A DNA stretch of 64,000 nucleotides, taken from Nitrospira sp. SG-bin2. GTDB taxonomy: Bacteria; Nitrospirota; Nitrospiria; Nitrospirales; Nitrospiraceae. Position numbers and translations under genes: made by a program. Position 1 is the first letter of the stretch. Every line of letters starts with the position of its first letter. Where the stretch lies: assembly GCA_002083405.1 (NCBI GenBank), contig LVWT01000022.1:62001-126000 (forward strand). The letters run 5' to 3'. Shown in pieces: positions 50,972 through 58,918 of the stretch. Below the pieces are notes generated by a model that had not been told where the DNA came from, searched no databases, and was given only the letters and a program-made list of their open reading frames with translations.

Positions 50972-51681
50972 GGGGCTGGCGGCGCGCAATTTAACAGATC
51001 ACTGATGGTCATGGGCCGCAGTCCTTTGCGGGGAAGCACGTCCGTCGTCAATTGTTCGATCACCGCTCTGGTCTGTTTCCCCTTCCCATTGGCATGCAGC
51101 ACCACGATGCTGCCCGGCTTGGCGCGTTGCTCAATGCGGCTCAGGATCTGATCGGCCGATAGCGTAGGGTCCGGGTCGCCGGACTCGATGTTCCATTGGA
51201 TAAACCGGAGGCCAAGCGCTTTCACGACATCGATGGTCACATCGTTATATTCACCATAGGGAGGGCGAAACAACGTGGCTGTGTGGGCATAGCGCTCATG
51301 CAGCATCGTAACAGGGAGGAGAATTTCAGCCCGCTGTTCTGCAGCATCGTGCATCGGTAGATGGGCATGTACCTCACCATGGGTCCCGATTTCAAAAAAC
51401 TCTATGCCGAGCAGATGGCGTACATCTTCTTCGTGTTTGGCCGCCCACTTGCCGGACATGAAAAAGGTCGAGGGGATTCGGTGTTGGATCAAAAACTCCA
51501 TCAGTGGCTTGTCATAGCCTGAGCCCTTCTTGACAGGGCAGAGGTCGAACGTCAGTGCAACGCCCGGGCAGGCGGGTGGACCGGACTTGATGACTTGGGC
51601 TGCGCTCGTGGCTGGAATGCCGAGCGGCAAGCCGCCGATAAGCAGGAGGCTGAGAATCCATGTGGGGAATCGCAGGACCAT
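50968..51681 (-). CDS. Secreted polysaccharide deacetylase (NodB-like)
   Basis: The 237-aa product starts at the ATG at 51681 and has a signal peptide (hydrophobic core WILSLLLIGGLPLGI, cleavage near TSA-AQ). NodB motifs are GVALTFDLCP (motif 1, where most enzymes have TFDDGP), IGTHGEVHAHLP (motif 2, H-x(3-4)-H), LFRPPYGEYN (motif 3) and IVVLHANG (motif 5). Such enzymes remove N- or O-acetyl groups from chitin-like or peptidoglycan polymers outside the cell. The second aspartate of motif 1 is a leucine, which could change metal use or activity. A longer frame to 51717 would run into a MITE-like element and is not preferred. Confidence 0.8.
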   Translation of the reverse strand: MVLRFPTWILSLLLIGGLPLGIPATSAAQVIKSGPPACPGVALTFDLCPVKKGSGYDKPLMEFLIQHRIPSTFFMSGKWAAKHEEDVRHLLGIEFFEIGTHGEVHAHLPMHDAAEQRAEILLPVTMLHERYAHTATLFRPPYGEYNDVTIDVVKALGLRFIQWNIESGDPDPTLSADQILSRIEQRAKPGSIVVLHANGKGKQTRAVIEQLTTDVLPRKGLRPMTISDLLNCAPPAP

Positions 51682-51709
51682 GGGAGCTAGTATACCTGAA
51701 GCCAGGCAG

Positions 51710-51902
51710 GCCCACATGATTCATGAGCGCTTCTGCTGCAATCGCCGATCCGCTGCTGCGACAAGCCTTCGGTCGGCGGGCTCGCCTCTCGGGCCTTCGA
51801 CGTACTACACGAATACGCCTCAGGTCCTCGGGGCTTCGCGCGCCGCTCTCGCCACGCGGCTTGGCGATTTCGCGACGAACCGTCATGAATAATGCGGGCT
51901 AG
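51710..51902. mobile_element. MITE-like element, copy 2
   Basis: Left end GCCCACATGATTCATGAGCG and right end (reverse complement) CTAGCCCGCATTATTCATGA form an inverted repeat. The left 45 bp closely match copy 1 (TTCTGCTGCAATCGCCGATC), and the right end shares GAACCGTCATGAATAATG-like sequence. The interior is unrelated to copy 1 and has no gene. It sits between divergent genes. Confidence 0.55.
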
Positions 51903-51948
51903 TCAGCGATAAATTGACCCTCTATTTGTGAACTGTTACGGTGTATTC

Positions 51949-53100
51949 ATGCAATGGCCCTCCTGGCAAATCGGTCGCGCGTTGGGGATTCCTATTCGAG
52001 TGCATGCGTCCTGGTTTCTGGTGTTTCTCCTCGTCACGTGGACTCTGGCGACCGGGTATTTGCCGGACGGGTTGCCGGGCTTCTCGCCCGCGCGCTATTG
52101 GGCGATGGGCGGCGTTGCCGCGCTTCTCTTGTTTCTCTCCGTCCTGCTGCACGAACTCGGCCATTCCTATGTGGCGTTACGCTATCGTATTCCCATCGAA
52201 CGGATCACCCTGTTCATTTTCGGGGGTGTGGCCCATATGCGGAAGGAAGCGCCCACTCCGCGAGCGGAATTTCTTATTGCCGTGGCTGGTCCTCTCGTGA
52301 GTTTTGTGCTGGGGGCGGCTTGTTTCGGATTGACCGCGCTCGCGGAATTGATTCAACCACCGCGCGATGTTGACGGCCTGGTCATGCTTGGGGCCTTGCT
52401 GGGGATGGTGAACCTCCAGCTTGGGCTTTTCAATCTGATTCCGGGATTTCCCTTGGACGGGGGGCGGGTATTACGCGCAGGACTCTGGGCCTGGGGGAAG
52501 GATTTCTATCGTGCGACCAAACAGGCGGCCGTTGTCGGTCTTGGGTTCGGCCTGTTGCTTGGGGTGCTGGGGCTTGCGGTGGTTGTCGGGGCGTTGATGG
52601 GCAAGTTGGATTCCTCGATGGCATCGAACGGCAGCTGGGTGGTCTTCATCGGGATGTTTCTCTTTGCCGCGGCGCTCGCAAGCCGCCGTCAGGCGGCGTT
52701 CCGGCAGACGCTTGCCATGGTCCGGGTGCGGGACTTGATGGTGCGGACGGTCGCGTCGATTCCTGCGCAGTGTTCGCTGGATGAGGCGGTGACGCAGTAC
52801 TTTCAGCCCTACGGGTATGGCAGCTTCCCGGTTGTAGATGGCGGACAACTTGCGGGGCTGATCACAGTGGCGGAGATCCAGACCGTCCCGTCGGCGATGT
52901 GGCCCTGGCGGCAAGTCGGGCAGGTCATGCGCCCGCTGTCACCGTCGTTGATCGTGGAGCCGGATGTGTCGGTGATTCAGGCGATGGAATGCATGGCGCA
53001 GGACGGGTGGGATCAGCTTGTGGTGATGCAAGACGGGCAGATTGCCGGACTAGTGACGCAGTCGGCCATTGCGAATTATTTGCAGCTACAGAAAACGTGA
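51949..53100 (+). CDS. Site-2 protease (M50 family) with two CBS domains
   Basis: The 383-aa protein starts at the ATG at 51949 and matches the SpoIVFB-like family: GRALGIPIRVHASWF, zinc motif HELGH (His68, Glu69, His72) and N-x-x-P-x-x-P-L-D-G-G-R with Asp170 (NLIPGFPLDGGR). Five or six transmembrane helices precede two C-terminal CBS domains (about 258-380), which bind adenine nucleotides and probably sense energy state. Such proteases cut within the membrane to release regulators. An upstream in-frame GTG at 51928 is a possible alternative. Downstream the stop is followed by a 9-bp stem hairpin (53116-53140). Confidence 0.87.
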   Translation: MQWPSWQIGRALGIPIRVHASWFLVFLLVTWTLATGYLPDGLPGFSPARYWAMGGVAALLLFLSVLLHELGHSYVALRYRIPIERITLFIFGGVAHMRKEAPTPRAEFLIAVAGPLVSFVLGAACFGLTALAELIQPPRDVDGLVMLGALLGMVNLQLGLFNLIPGFPLDGGRVLRAGLWAWGKDFYRATKQAAVVGLGFGLLLGVLGLAVVVGALMGKLDSSMASNGSWVVFIGMFLFAAALASRRQAAFRQTLAMVRVRDLMVRTVASIPAQCSLDEAVTQYFQPYGYGSFPVVDGGQLAGLITVAEIQTVPSAMWPWRQVGQVMRPLSPSLIVEPDVSVIQAMECMAQDGWDQLVVMQDGQIAGLVTQSAIANYLQLQKT

Positions 53101-53115
53101 CGCGCTTTCCGTGAA

Positions 53116-53140
53116 CGTATCTCGCGGACGACGAGATACG
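53116..53140. terminator. Bidirectional hairpin (element K) between convergent genes
   Basis: A perfect 9-bp stem, CGTATCTCG / CGAGATACG, with a 7-base loop sits between the site-2 protease and the ECF-like membrane gene. Flanking units (CGTGAA, and CGTCCCT on the complement) continue the 7-bp period, so it may be a short member of the heptamer family. There is no T-run on either side, so factor-independent termination is uncertain. Confidence 0.5.
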
Positions 53141-53157
53141 AGGGACGCCTCAGGGTC

Positions 53158-54558
53158 TCATTCAGTCCGTGCCACGGAAATGTTTTGGGCAATGGCGACG
53201 CGGATCAGGTGGACGACGAGCAGGAATCCGTAGACCACGCAGAAGAACTTGAATGTCACCCGATAGAAGTCCATCAACACCACGGGTAGGCAAATCGCAA
53301 AGATCAGGCTGGCAATCAGCGTCGCAAAAGTGAGCCGACGGCAGAACTCGTAGGACGGCTCTTTCCCGACCGGCTTCAATGCCTTGGCATAGCGATCCGC
53401 CCGCTGGAGCCGCGCCTGCTGGAGCGCATGGTCTGTCGGTCCTGAGTAGCGGATTCGGAAATAGCCATAGAGAATAAACAACCACGGCAGTGACCACAGG
53501 GGCCAGTAGAGCGTGCCGGCATACCCCTCGCTGCTGATAAGCGAAGCATACGAAGGAGCATAAAGGAGTCCCAAGATGAGCGGGAGGATTCGTTCGTCGC
53601 GCGGCCGCTCGCCGTCCGGGCCGCCGTGAATCAGTTCCCGCTCGAACAAGGGATAGCCGTATTTCAAGATGACCAGCGCAATGGCGGCGCTCATCGTCTT
53701 GTCGGGGATGTATCGGACACAGTTCTGGAGCCAGTTGACGATATACCAGCCGACACTCTCACTCCATTGCAGCCCGATGGCAGATTCCAAGTACAGCTGA
53801 ACCGCGGCTTCCCATCGCCCGATCTGCACGCTGAGCGACCGGGCGACTTCGGGGTTCAAGGCCAGTACCGAACTCTCATGGAGTGCCGACTGGACGAGCG
53901 TGCCGGGAACGCTCATGACGATGGCTCCGATGACTCCGAAGCTGAGCAGGTACCACATGTGGGCAAAACCTGAACTCTTGCTGGTGCGCACGTATTTGTG
54001 AAATCCAGCCTGGCGAGCCAGTATCCCCCAGAATAAAGCGCCGGTCATATTGACCAGGGACCATGGGAAGATCACCACGTCCGCTCCCGCTTCCGGGAAG
54101 AGCAGCCAATTGACCACGGAGTTCGAGAGCAGGGCGACGATGGCGCCCCACCAAGGGCCGAGCAGAATCGCGACCAGGGCTGTTCCTGTCATATCCAAAA
54201 ACAAAATGCTTTCCAGGTGCCGGCTGAGCGTGAGGCCTACATAGTTGAGCAGCACGCCGGCCGCCGCAATGACGCCGACTTCGTTCAGCAGCAGGTAGGA
54301 GGTGCCGCGCAGCGGCTTTGTGGAAAAGAAATCCACGCTCGGGGCGGCTTCAACTGGTGCGCGTTCGGGACGGTACGACTCTCGTTTGTCGCTCCTGGAC
54401 TCGCTCTTGGGCTCATTCTTGGTGTCGGCTGTGGATTCACTCTTCGCGGGGCTGCCCCGGAACACCAAAAGCTTTTCCAGAACGCTGAGCACGGCGGCGA
54501 CGAACCCCGCAATCGTCCCCCCCAGCATCATGAGTTCTTTTCCGTATTCTTCAAACAT
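53158..54558 (-). CDS. Multi-pass membrane protein with ECF-type S-component-like region
   Basis: I start at the ATG at 54558, giving 466 aa (a longer frame adds 45 residues without motif). One N-terminal helix is followed by a charged linker (about 40-75) and then about eight to ten transmembrane helices. The stretch FLDMTGTALVAILLGPWWGA and ALLSNSVVNWLLFPEAG is like the S-components of energy-coupling-factor transporters. No ATPase or T-component gene is nearby. The C-terminal half, with paired helices and the basic loop ARLQRADRYAKALKPVG, is not recognised. A transporter or sensor role is possible; no substrate can be named. Confidence 0.6.
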   Translation of the reverse strand: MFEEYGKELMMLGGTIAGFVAAVLSVLEKLLVFRGSPAKSESTADTKNEPKSESRSDKRESYRPERAPVEAAPSVDFFSTKPLRGTSYLLLNEVGVIAAAGVLLNYVGLTLSRHLESILFLDMTGTALVAILLGPWWGAIVALLSNSVVNWLLFPEAGADVVIFPWSLVNMTGALFWGILARQAGFHKYVRTSKSSGFAHMWYLLSFGVIGAIVMSVPGTLVQSALHESSVLALNPEVARSLSVQIGRWEAAVQLYLESAIGLQWSESVGWYIVNWLQNCVRYIPDKTMSAAIALVILKYGYPLFERELIHGGPDGERPRDERILPLILGLLYAPSYASLISSEGYAGTLYWPLWSLPWLFILYGYFRIRYSGPTDHALQQARLQRADRYAKALKPVGKEPSYEFCRRLTFATLIASLIFAICLPVVLMDFYRVTFKFFCVVYGFLLVVHLIRVAIAQNISVARTE

Positions 54559-54803
54559 GCAAAGGGCCCCCTCTTGTGTCGGGTGCCATTGTATCGGGGA
54601 AGACGCTCTCCCGCCAGAAAATGGCCGGAAGTTGCAAACCAGGGAAAACGGCTTCAGGTAAGTATTTGGAGGCATCCACCATCGCGTGGTCATGAAACGG
54701 ATGTCGTCTCAAGCCAGCAAAGATGTGCGATATAGAAACGCTCCTTCCGTCTACGATTCACACGTCACCGTTCGACAGGCTCACGGCCCTGAGCAGAGTC
54801 GAG

Positions 54804-54853
54804 CCTTCGACCCCGCTCAGGCACGACCCCGAGCGAGGCCGAGGGGTCGAAGG
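54804..54853. repeat. Intergenic hairpin repeat
   Basis: A perfect 11-bp stem, CCTTCGACCCC / GGGGTCGAAGG, encloses a shorter GCTC/GAGC stem. Neighbouring bases (TTCGACAGGCTCACGGCCCTGAGC) form another imperfect inverted repeat. The core resembles the common TTCGACAGGCTCAG-type intergenic repeats of many bacterial genomes. It lies between the BrkB gene and the ECF-like gene on the minus strand. Confidence 0.6.
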
Positions 54854-54902
54854 ACGGGGTACGAGTGACGAAGAGCCAAGCCGCGAATCGGCAACGGCCG
54901 AG

Positions 54903-55763
54903 TTATTCGTTTTGTGCCGGTGCGGCGGATGGTACTTGCGTACGTTGCTGGAGATTGTGCGCGATCACGGCGCCGAGGAGGAGAAGTCCTGCCGAATAGT
55001 AGACCCACAACAGGAGGAAGATCACCTCCAGTAGAGAGCCATAGAGCCGGACGTAAACTGTGGCGTAGCTGCTGTAGGTAACGAACAGTAACTTGGCGGA
55101 GACCCAGAGAACGCCGAATACCATGGCGCCTGCCATCGCTTCCCGCCATTCCGGCCGGCGACGGGGAACATACCGGTAGAGGAAACCGACAGCGACAAAT
55201 GCAAGAACGAAGGGCAGCGTATAGGTCAACTGGAAATCATGAGCTGCGAGGGCGACGAGATCCAGACCCCAGAGACTCGGCGCATAGGCCGTCAAAAAAT
55301 TGAGGGTTTGTGTCGCGACATAGGAAATGATGAGTAAGAGTCCGGTGGCGCCTAGTAAGGCGACCGATATCGCGGTGGAGATCAACGGGTGCCGCCGGCG
55401 GGTGCTTTCGAACGCCACGTTGAGCGCATAATCCAATTCGTAGAAGACGAGTCCTCCGAACCAGAAGAACGAAAGGAACACCACCCATCGTACGCTTTCC
55501 AGTTCGCTGACGCGGTGGAGTTCATGCGCCAGCCGTTCGCCCAACGAGGGCAGGAATCCTTTGAGGAAGCTCAAGAGGAACTGTTCGCCGATGACATCCT
55601 GGCTGACCAGGAAACTGATGCCGTACAACAGCAGAAAAACGAGGGGAAAGAGCGAGAGCAGGGAGAAAAATGCAAGCGATGCGGCCAGGCTGGCGCACCC
55701 GTGCCGCAGAAAAGCGTGGAACACATCGCTCAGGAAACGGAATCCTTGTTTTAGGGCCCGCAT
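54903..55763 (-). CDS. YihY/BrkB family membrane protein
   Basis: The 286-aa protein has five or six transmembrane helices and the YihY signatures AASLAFFSLLSLFPLVFLLL, FFWFGGLVFYELDYALNVAF, RRRPEWREAMAGAMVFGVLW and YGSLLEVIFLLLWVYYSAG. The family was once annotated as ribonuclease BN, which is incorrect for this fold; its real function is unsettled. The last transmembrane part is followed by a Gln/Pro-rich cytoplasmic tail. Nothing indicates a specific pathway. Confidence 0.88.
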   Translation of the reverse strand: MRALKQGFRFLSDVFHAFLRHGCASLAASLAFFSLLSLFPLVFLLLYGISFLVSQDVIGEQFLLSFLKGFLPSLGERLAHELHRVSELESVRWVVFLSFFWFGGLVFYELDYALNVAFESTRRRHPLISTAISVALLGATGLLLIISYVATQTLNFLTAYAPSLWGLDLVALAAHDFQLTYTLPFVLAFVAVGFLYRYVPRRRPEWREAMAGAMVFGVLWVSAKLLFVTYSSYATVYVRLYGSLLEVIFLLLWVYYSAGLLLLGAVIAHNLQQRTQVPSAAPAQNE

Positions 55764-55820
55764 AGGGGCAGCGTAACATGAGCTGCGATACCGCGCATCT
55801 CATTCTTACAGGAGAGGAAT

Positions 55821-57299
55821 TTATTTGAACGTTAAGACGGCGTGTCCGGCGAGGTTGACAAGGGGACCGGGGTAGAGGCCGAAAAACACCACGCCCGCCA
55901 CTGCGCAGGCGAGCACAATGGACAGGGCCGGCGACATGATGAGACGGGGTGAGGCTGCTGTCAGTCGGTCAGGTTCTCGCATGTACATGACCATGACGAT
56001 GCGCAGATAGTAGTATGCCGAGATGGCCGCGAACACGAGGGCCAGGACCGCCAGCCAGGTCAGTCCCGCTTCCACCGCGGCCATGAAGACGTAGAATTTT
56101 CCGATGAACCCGGCCGTGGGAGGGATTCCGGCCAGCGACACCATAAAGACGAGCATCAGCAGCGCTGCGAGAGGATGGCGTGCGGCAAGGCCGGTGAAAT
56201 CCTCAATCTCGTCGCCATCGAGCCCGCCTTTGCGCAGCATCGCCACGATGGTAAATGCGCCGAAGGTCATAAAGGCGTATAGAGCAAGATAGAGCATGAC
56301 AGCGGTGATGCCATTCGTCTCTCCGGTCTGGGTGCCGGCGACTCCTGTCGCCACGACACCGATCAAAGCATAGCCGGCATGCGCGATGCTGGAATAGGCC
56401 AGCATTCGTTTGATGTTGGTCTGTACCAGCGCCACGATATTGCCCAACACCAGAGTGGCGATGCACAACAGCAGAAAGATGGCAGACCAATTGGCTTTCA
56501 GACTGCCGAGCCCTTCGACGAAGACCCGGAGAAATGCGCCGAAACTGGCGGCTTTGGACGCCACTGCCATGAATGCCGTGACGGAGGTTGGCGCGCCTTG
56601 ATAGACGTCGGGAGTCCACATGTGGAACGGTACGACGGCCAGTTTGAATCCGAATCCGACGGCGAGCAAAACTGTGGCGGCCAAGAGTAGCGGATCGTCC
56701 AGGTTTCGGCTTGCGATGGCGGCCGCAATGGCGGGGAGTCTGGTGCTGCCGGTGGCGCCGTAGAGCAGGGAGATGCCGTACAGAAGAATGCCGGATGAGA
56801 AGGCGCCCAGCACGAAGTATTTCGCCGAGGCTTCCAGTGAACGGGGCTCAGACCGTTTGAGTCCTGCCATGACATAGAGCGAGAGCGACATCAATTCCGT
56901 GCCGAGATAGATCGTCAGGAGGTCGGATGCCGATACCATGACCATCATGCCGGAGAGCGAGAGCAGCACGAATCCGTAGTATTCGCCGAAATACAGCCGC
57001 TCTTCCCGCAAGTAGGTATGGGACAGAAGGACGGTCAGGCCGGCCACGAAGCAGAGCAGCAGCTTCCAAAAGCAGGCATAGGCGTCGATTATGACGATCC
57101 CACCGAAGGCCGATGCCGCATGGTTCATCTGCGAGGCGATCAAACCCATGCAGATGGCCAGTGTGCCGAGGCTCAACCAGGCCAGTCCGTCTTTTTGGGA
57201 TGATGACAGCACCGGATCGAGTACAAGCACAAGGCAGGCGGCGGTGATCACCAGCAGCTCGGGCAGAATGAGGAACAGATCTCCGGGTGAGAAGGTCAT
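55821..57299 (-). CDS. nuoN: NADH-quinone oxidoreductase subunit N
   Basis: NuoN is one of the three antiporter-like proton-pumping subunits of complex I. The 492-aa protein has about 14 helices and the family segments FGEYYGFVLLSLSGMMVMVS, YLGTELMSLSLYVMAGL, KYFVLGAFSSGILLYGISLL, FKLAVVPFHMWTPDVYQGAP and LAYSSIAHAGYALIG. The conserved helix-5 glutamate is in GTELMSLSLYV. It is last in the nuo cluster. Its start overlaps the nuoM stop by 4 bp. Confidence 0.95.
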   Translation of the reverse strand: MTFSPGDLFLILPELLVITAACLVLVLDPVLSSSQKDGLAWLSLGTLAICMGLIASQMNHAASAFGGIVIIDAYACFWKLLLCFVAGLTVLLSHTYLREERLYFGEYYGFVLLSLSGMMVMVSASDLLTIYLGTELMSLSLYVMAGLKRSEPRSLEASAKYFVLGAFSSGILLYGISLLYGATGSTRLPAIAAAIASRNLDDPLLLAATVLLAVGFGFKLAVVPFHMWTPDVYQGAPTSVTAFMAVASKAASFGAFLRVFVEGLGSLKANWSAIFLLLCIATLVLGNIVALVQTNIKRMLAYSSIAHAGYALIGVVATGVAGTQTGETNGITAVMLYLALYAFMTFGAFTIVAMLRKGGLDGDEIEDFTGLAARHPLAALLMLVFMVSLAGIPPTAGFIGKFYVFMAAVEAGLTWLAVLALVFAAISAYYYLRIVMVMYMREPDRLTAASPRLIMSPALSIVLACAVAGVVFFGLYPGPLVNLAGHAVLTFK

Positions 57300-58849
57300 G
57301 GCCTGGGGGTCTCCATGGCCGGAGAATCCCCGCCCGTTGGTGCCGGCAAGAGCTGATCATCAGCGCGCATTGCTGTTGCTGCAGTAGGAACTGATGTGCG
57401 CGCAAGGATCTGATTCACGCTTGCGTGCATGCGGGTCAGTATCGGATTCGGGAAGATCCCGATCAGAAAGACCAGCACAATGAGCGGAATCAGTGTGGCC
57501 ATCTCCCGGCGGTCCAGGTCGCGAAGCGCCGGCAGCATATGCGGAGACGGGAGGCCGAACGCCACACGTTGGATCATCCAGAGCATATAGGCGGCCGCGA
57601 GAATAATCCCGAGCGAGGCCAGGGCTGTCGCAAACTTGCTCCAGATGAACGTGCCTGCGAGCACCATGAACTCGCCGACGAAACTGTTGGTGCCGGGCAG
57701 GCCAAGCGAGGAGAGAGCGAAAATGACCAAGAGCGTGGCATAGCGCGGCATCGGTGTGGTCAACCCCGTATTGTCGGCGATCTGGCGGCTGTGGGTGCGT
57801 TCATAAATCACACCGACGCAGAGGAAGAGGCCGCCGGTGGTGATGCCGTGGTTGACCATCTGCATCACGGCGCCTTCGATACCCTGGATGTTGAACGTGA
57901 ACAGGCCCAGTGTGACGAATCCCATATGACTGACGCTCGAATAGGCGATGAGCTTTTTCAGATCGGCCTGGGCCAGCGCCATGTAGGCGCCGTAGATGAT
58001 GGCGACGATCGACAGCGTGATCATCAGCGGCGCGAAGGCCATCGAGGCATCGGGCAGCATCGGCAGGCTGAACCGCACGAATCCATAGCCCCCCATCTTG
58101 AGCAGCACACTGGCGAGGATCACGCTTCCGGCGGTGGGCGCTTCCACGTGCGCATCAGGCAGCCAGGTATGGAATGGGAACATCGGAACTTTCACGGCAA
58201 AGGCGGCGAAGAACGCGAGAAAGAGCCAGAACTGCAATGACGCCGGGACGGCGGCCTGGCTCAATTGCACGATGTCGAACGTATGGCCGCTCTGGAAGTA
58301 CAACACAAGAATCGCGACGAGGAGCAGGACGCTTCCGACCAGGGTGTACAAGAAAAATTTCACTGCGGCGTAGATTCGATTTGGCCCACCCCACACACCG
58401 ATCAGGAGATACATGGGAATCAGCATCGCTTCCCAAAACACGTAGAACAGCACAAAGTCGAGCGCGGCAAAGACGCCGATCATCGCGCCTTCCATGACCA
58501 GCAGCATGGCCATGAAACTTCTGATCCGTTGGTCGATCGAACGCCAGGAAATCAGCACACAAAGGGGCATCAGCATCGTCGTCATCAGGACGAGCGGCAA
58601 ACTGATGCCGTCGAGACCGAGCCGGTAGTGAATCGGCGGGGTGGAGATCCACAGGGCGGTCTCGTTGAATTGCATGCCGCCTGATGATGAGTCGAAGAGC
58701 CACCAGAGAGGGAGCGACAGCAGCAGATCGGCGGCGGTGATGCCGAGTGCAATCAGCCGGACGCTGGTTTCCTTTGCAAAACACAGCGCTACCGCTCCGG
58801 CAAGCGGAAGGACGATGAGCAGAGTGAGCCAGGGAAAGGAATGTGTCAT
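57296..58849 (-). CDS. nuoM: NADH-quinone oxidoreductase subunit M
   Basis: The 517-aa proton-pumping subunit has the NuoM signatures FYVFWEAMLIPMYLLIGVWG (with the key helix-5 Glu), KVPMFPFHTWLPDAHVEAPT, SVILASVLLKMGGYG, LIAYSSVSHMGFVTLG and MVNHGITTGGLFLCVGV. A single nuoM copy is seen; Nitrospira-type genomes can also carry clusters with two nuoM genes, which is not the case here. It follows nuoL by 69 bp and overlaps nuoN. The C-terminal tail after the last helix is long and polar. Confidence 0.96.
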   Translation of the reverse strand: MTHSFPWLTLLIVLPLAGAVALCFAKETSVRLIALGITAADLLLSLPLWWLFDSSSGGMQFNETALWISTPPIHYRLGLDGISLPLVLMTTMLMPLCVLISWRSIDQRIRSFMAMLLVMEGAMIGVFAALDFVLFYVFWEAMLIPMYLLIGVWGGPNRIYAAVKFFLYTLVGSVLLLVAILVLYFQSGHTFDIVQLSQAAVPASLQFWLFLAFFAAFAVKVPMFPFHTWLPDAHVEAPTAGSVILASVLLKMGGYGFVRFSLPMLPDASMAFAPLMITLSIVAIIYGAYMALAQADLKKLIAYSSVSHMGFVTLGLFTFNIQGIEGAVMQMVNHGITTGGLFLCVGVIYERTHSRQIADNTGLTTPMPRYATLLVIFALSSLGLPGTNSFVGEFMVLAGTFIWSKFATALASLGIILAAAYMLWMIQRVAFGLPSPHMLPALRDLDRREMATLIPLIVLVFLIGIFPNPILTRMHASVNQILARTSVPTAATAMRADDQLLPAPTGGDSPAMETPRP

Positions 58850-58918
58850 TCGTTAGTTATCATTCGCCGGAGGCCAAGCGGTCGGTGTTCCCATGGCCCA
58901 ACGACCGGTGACGGTCTC

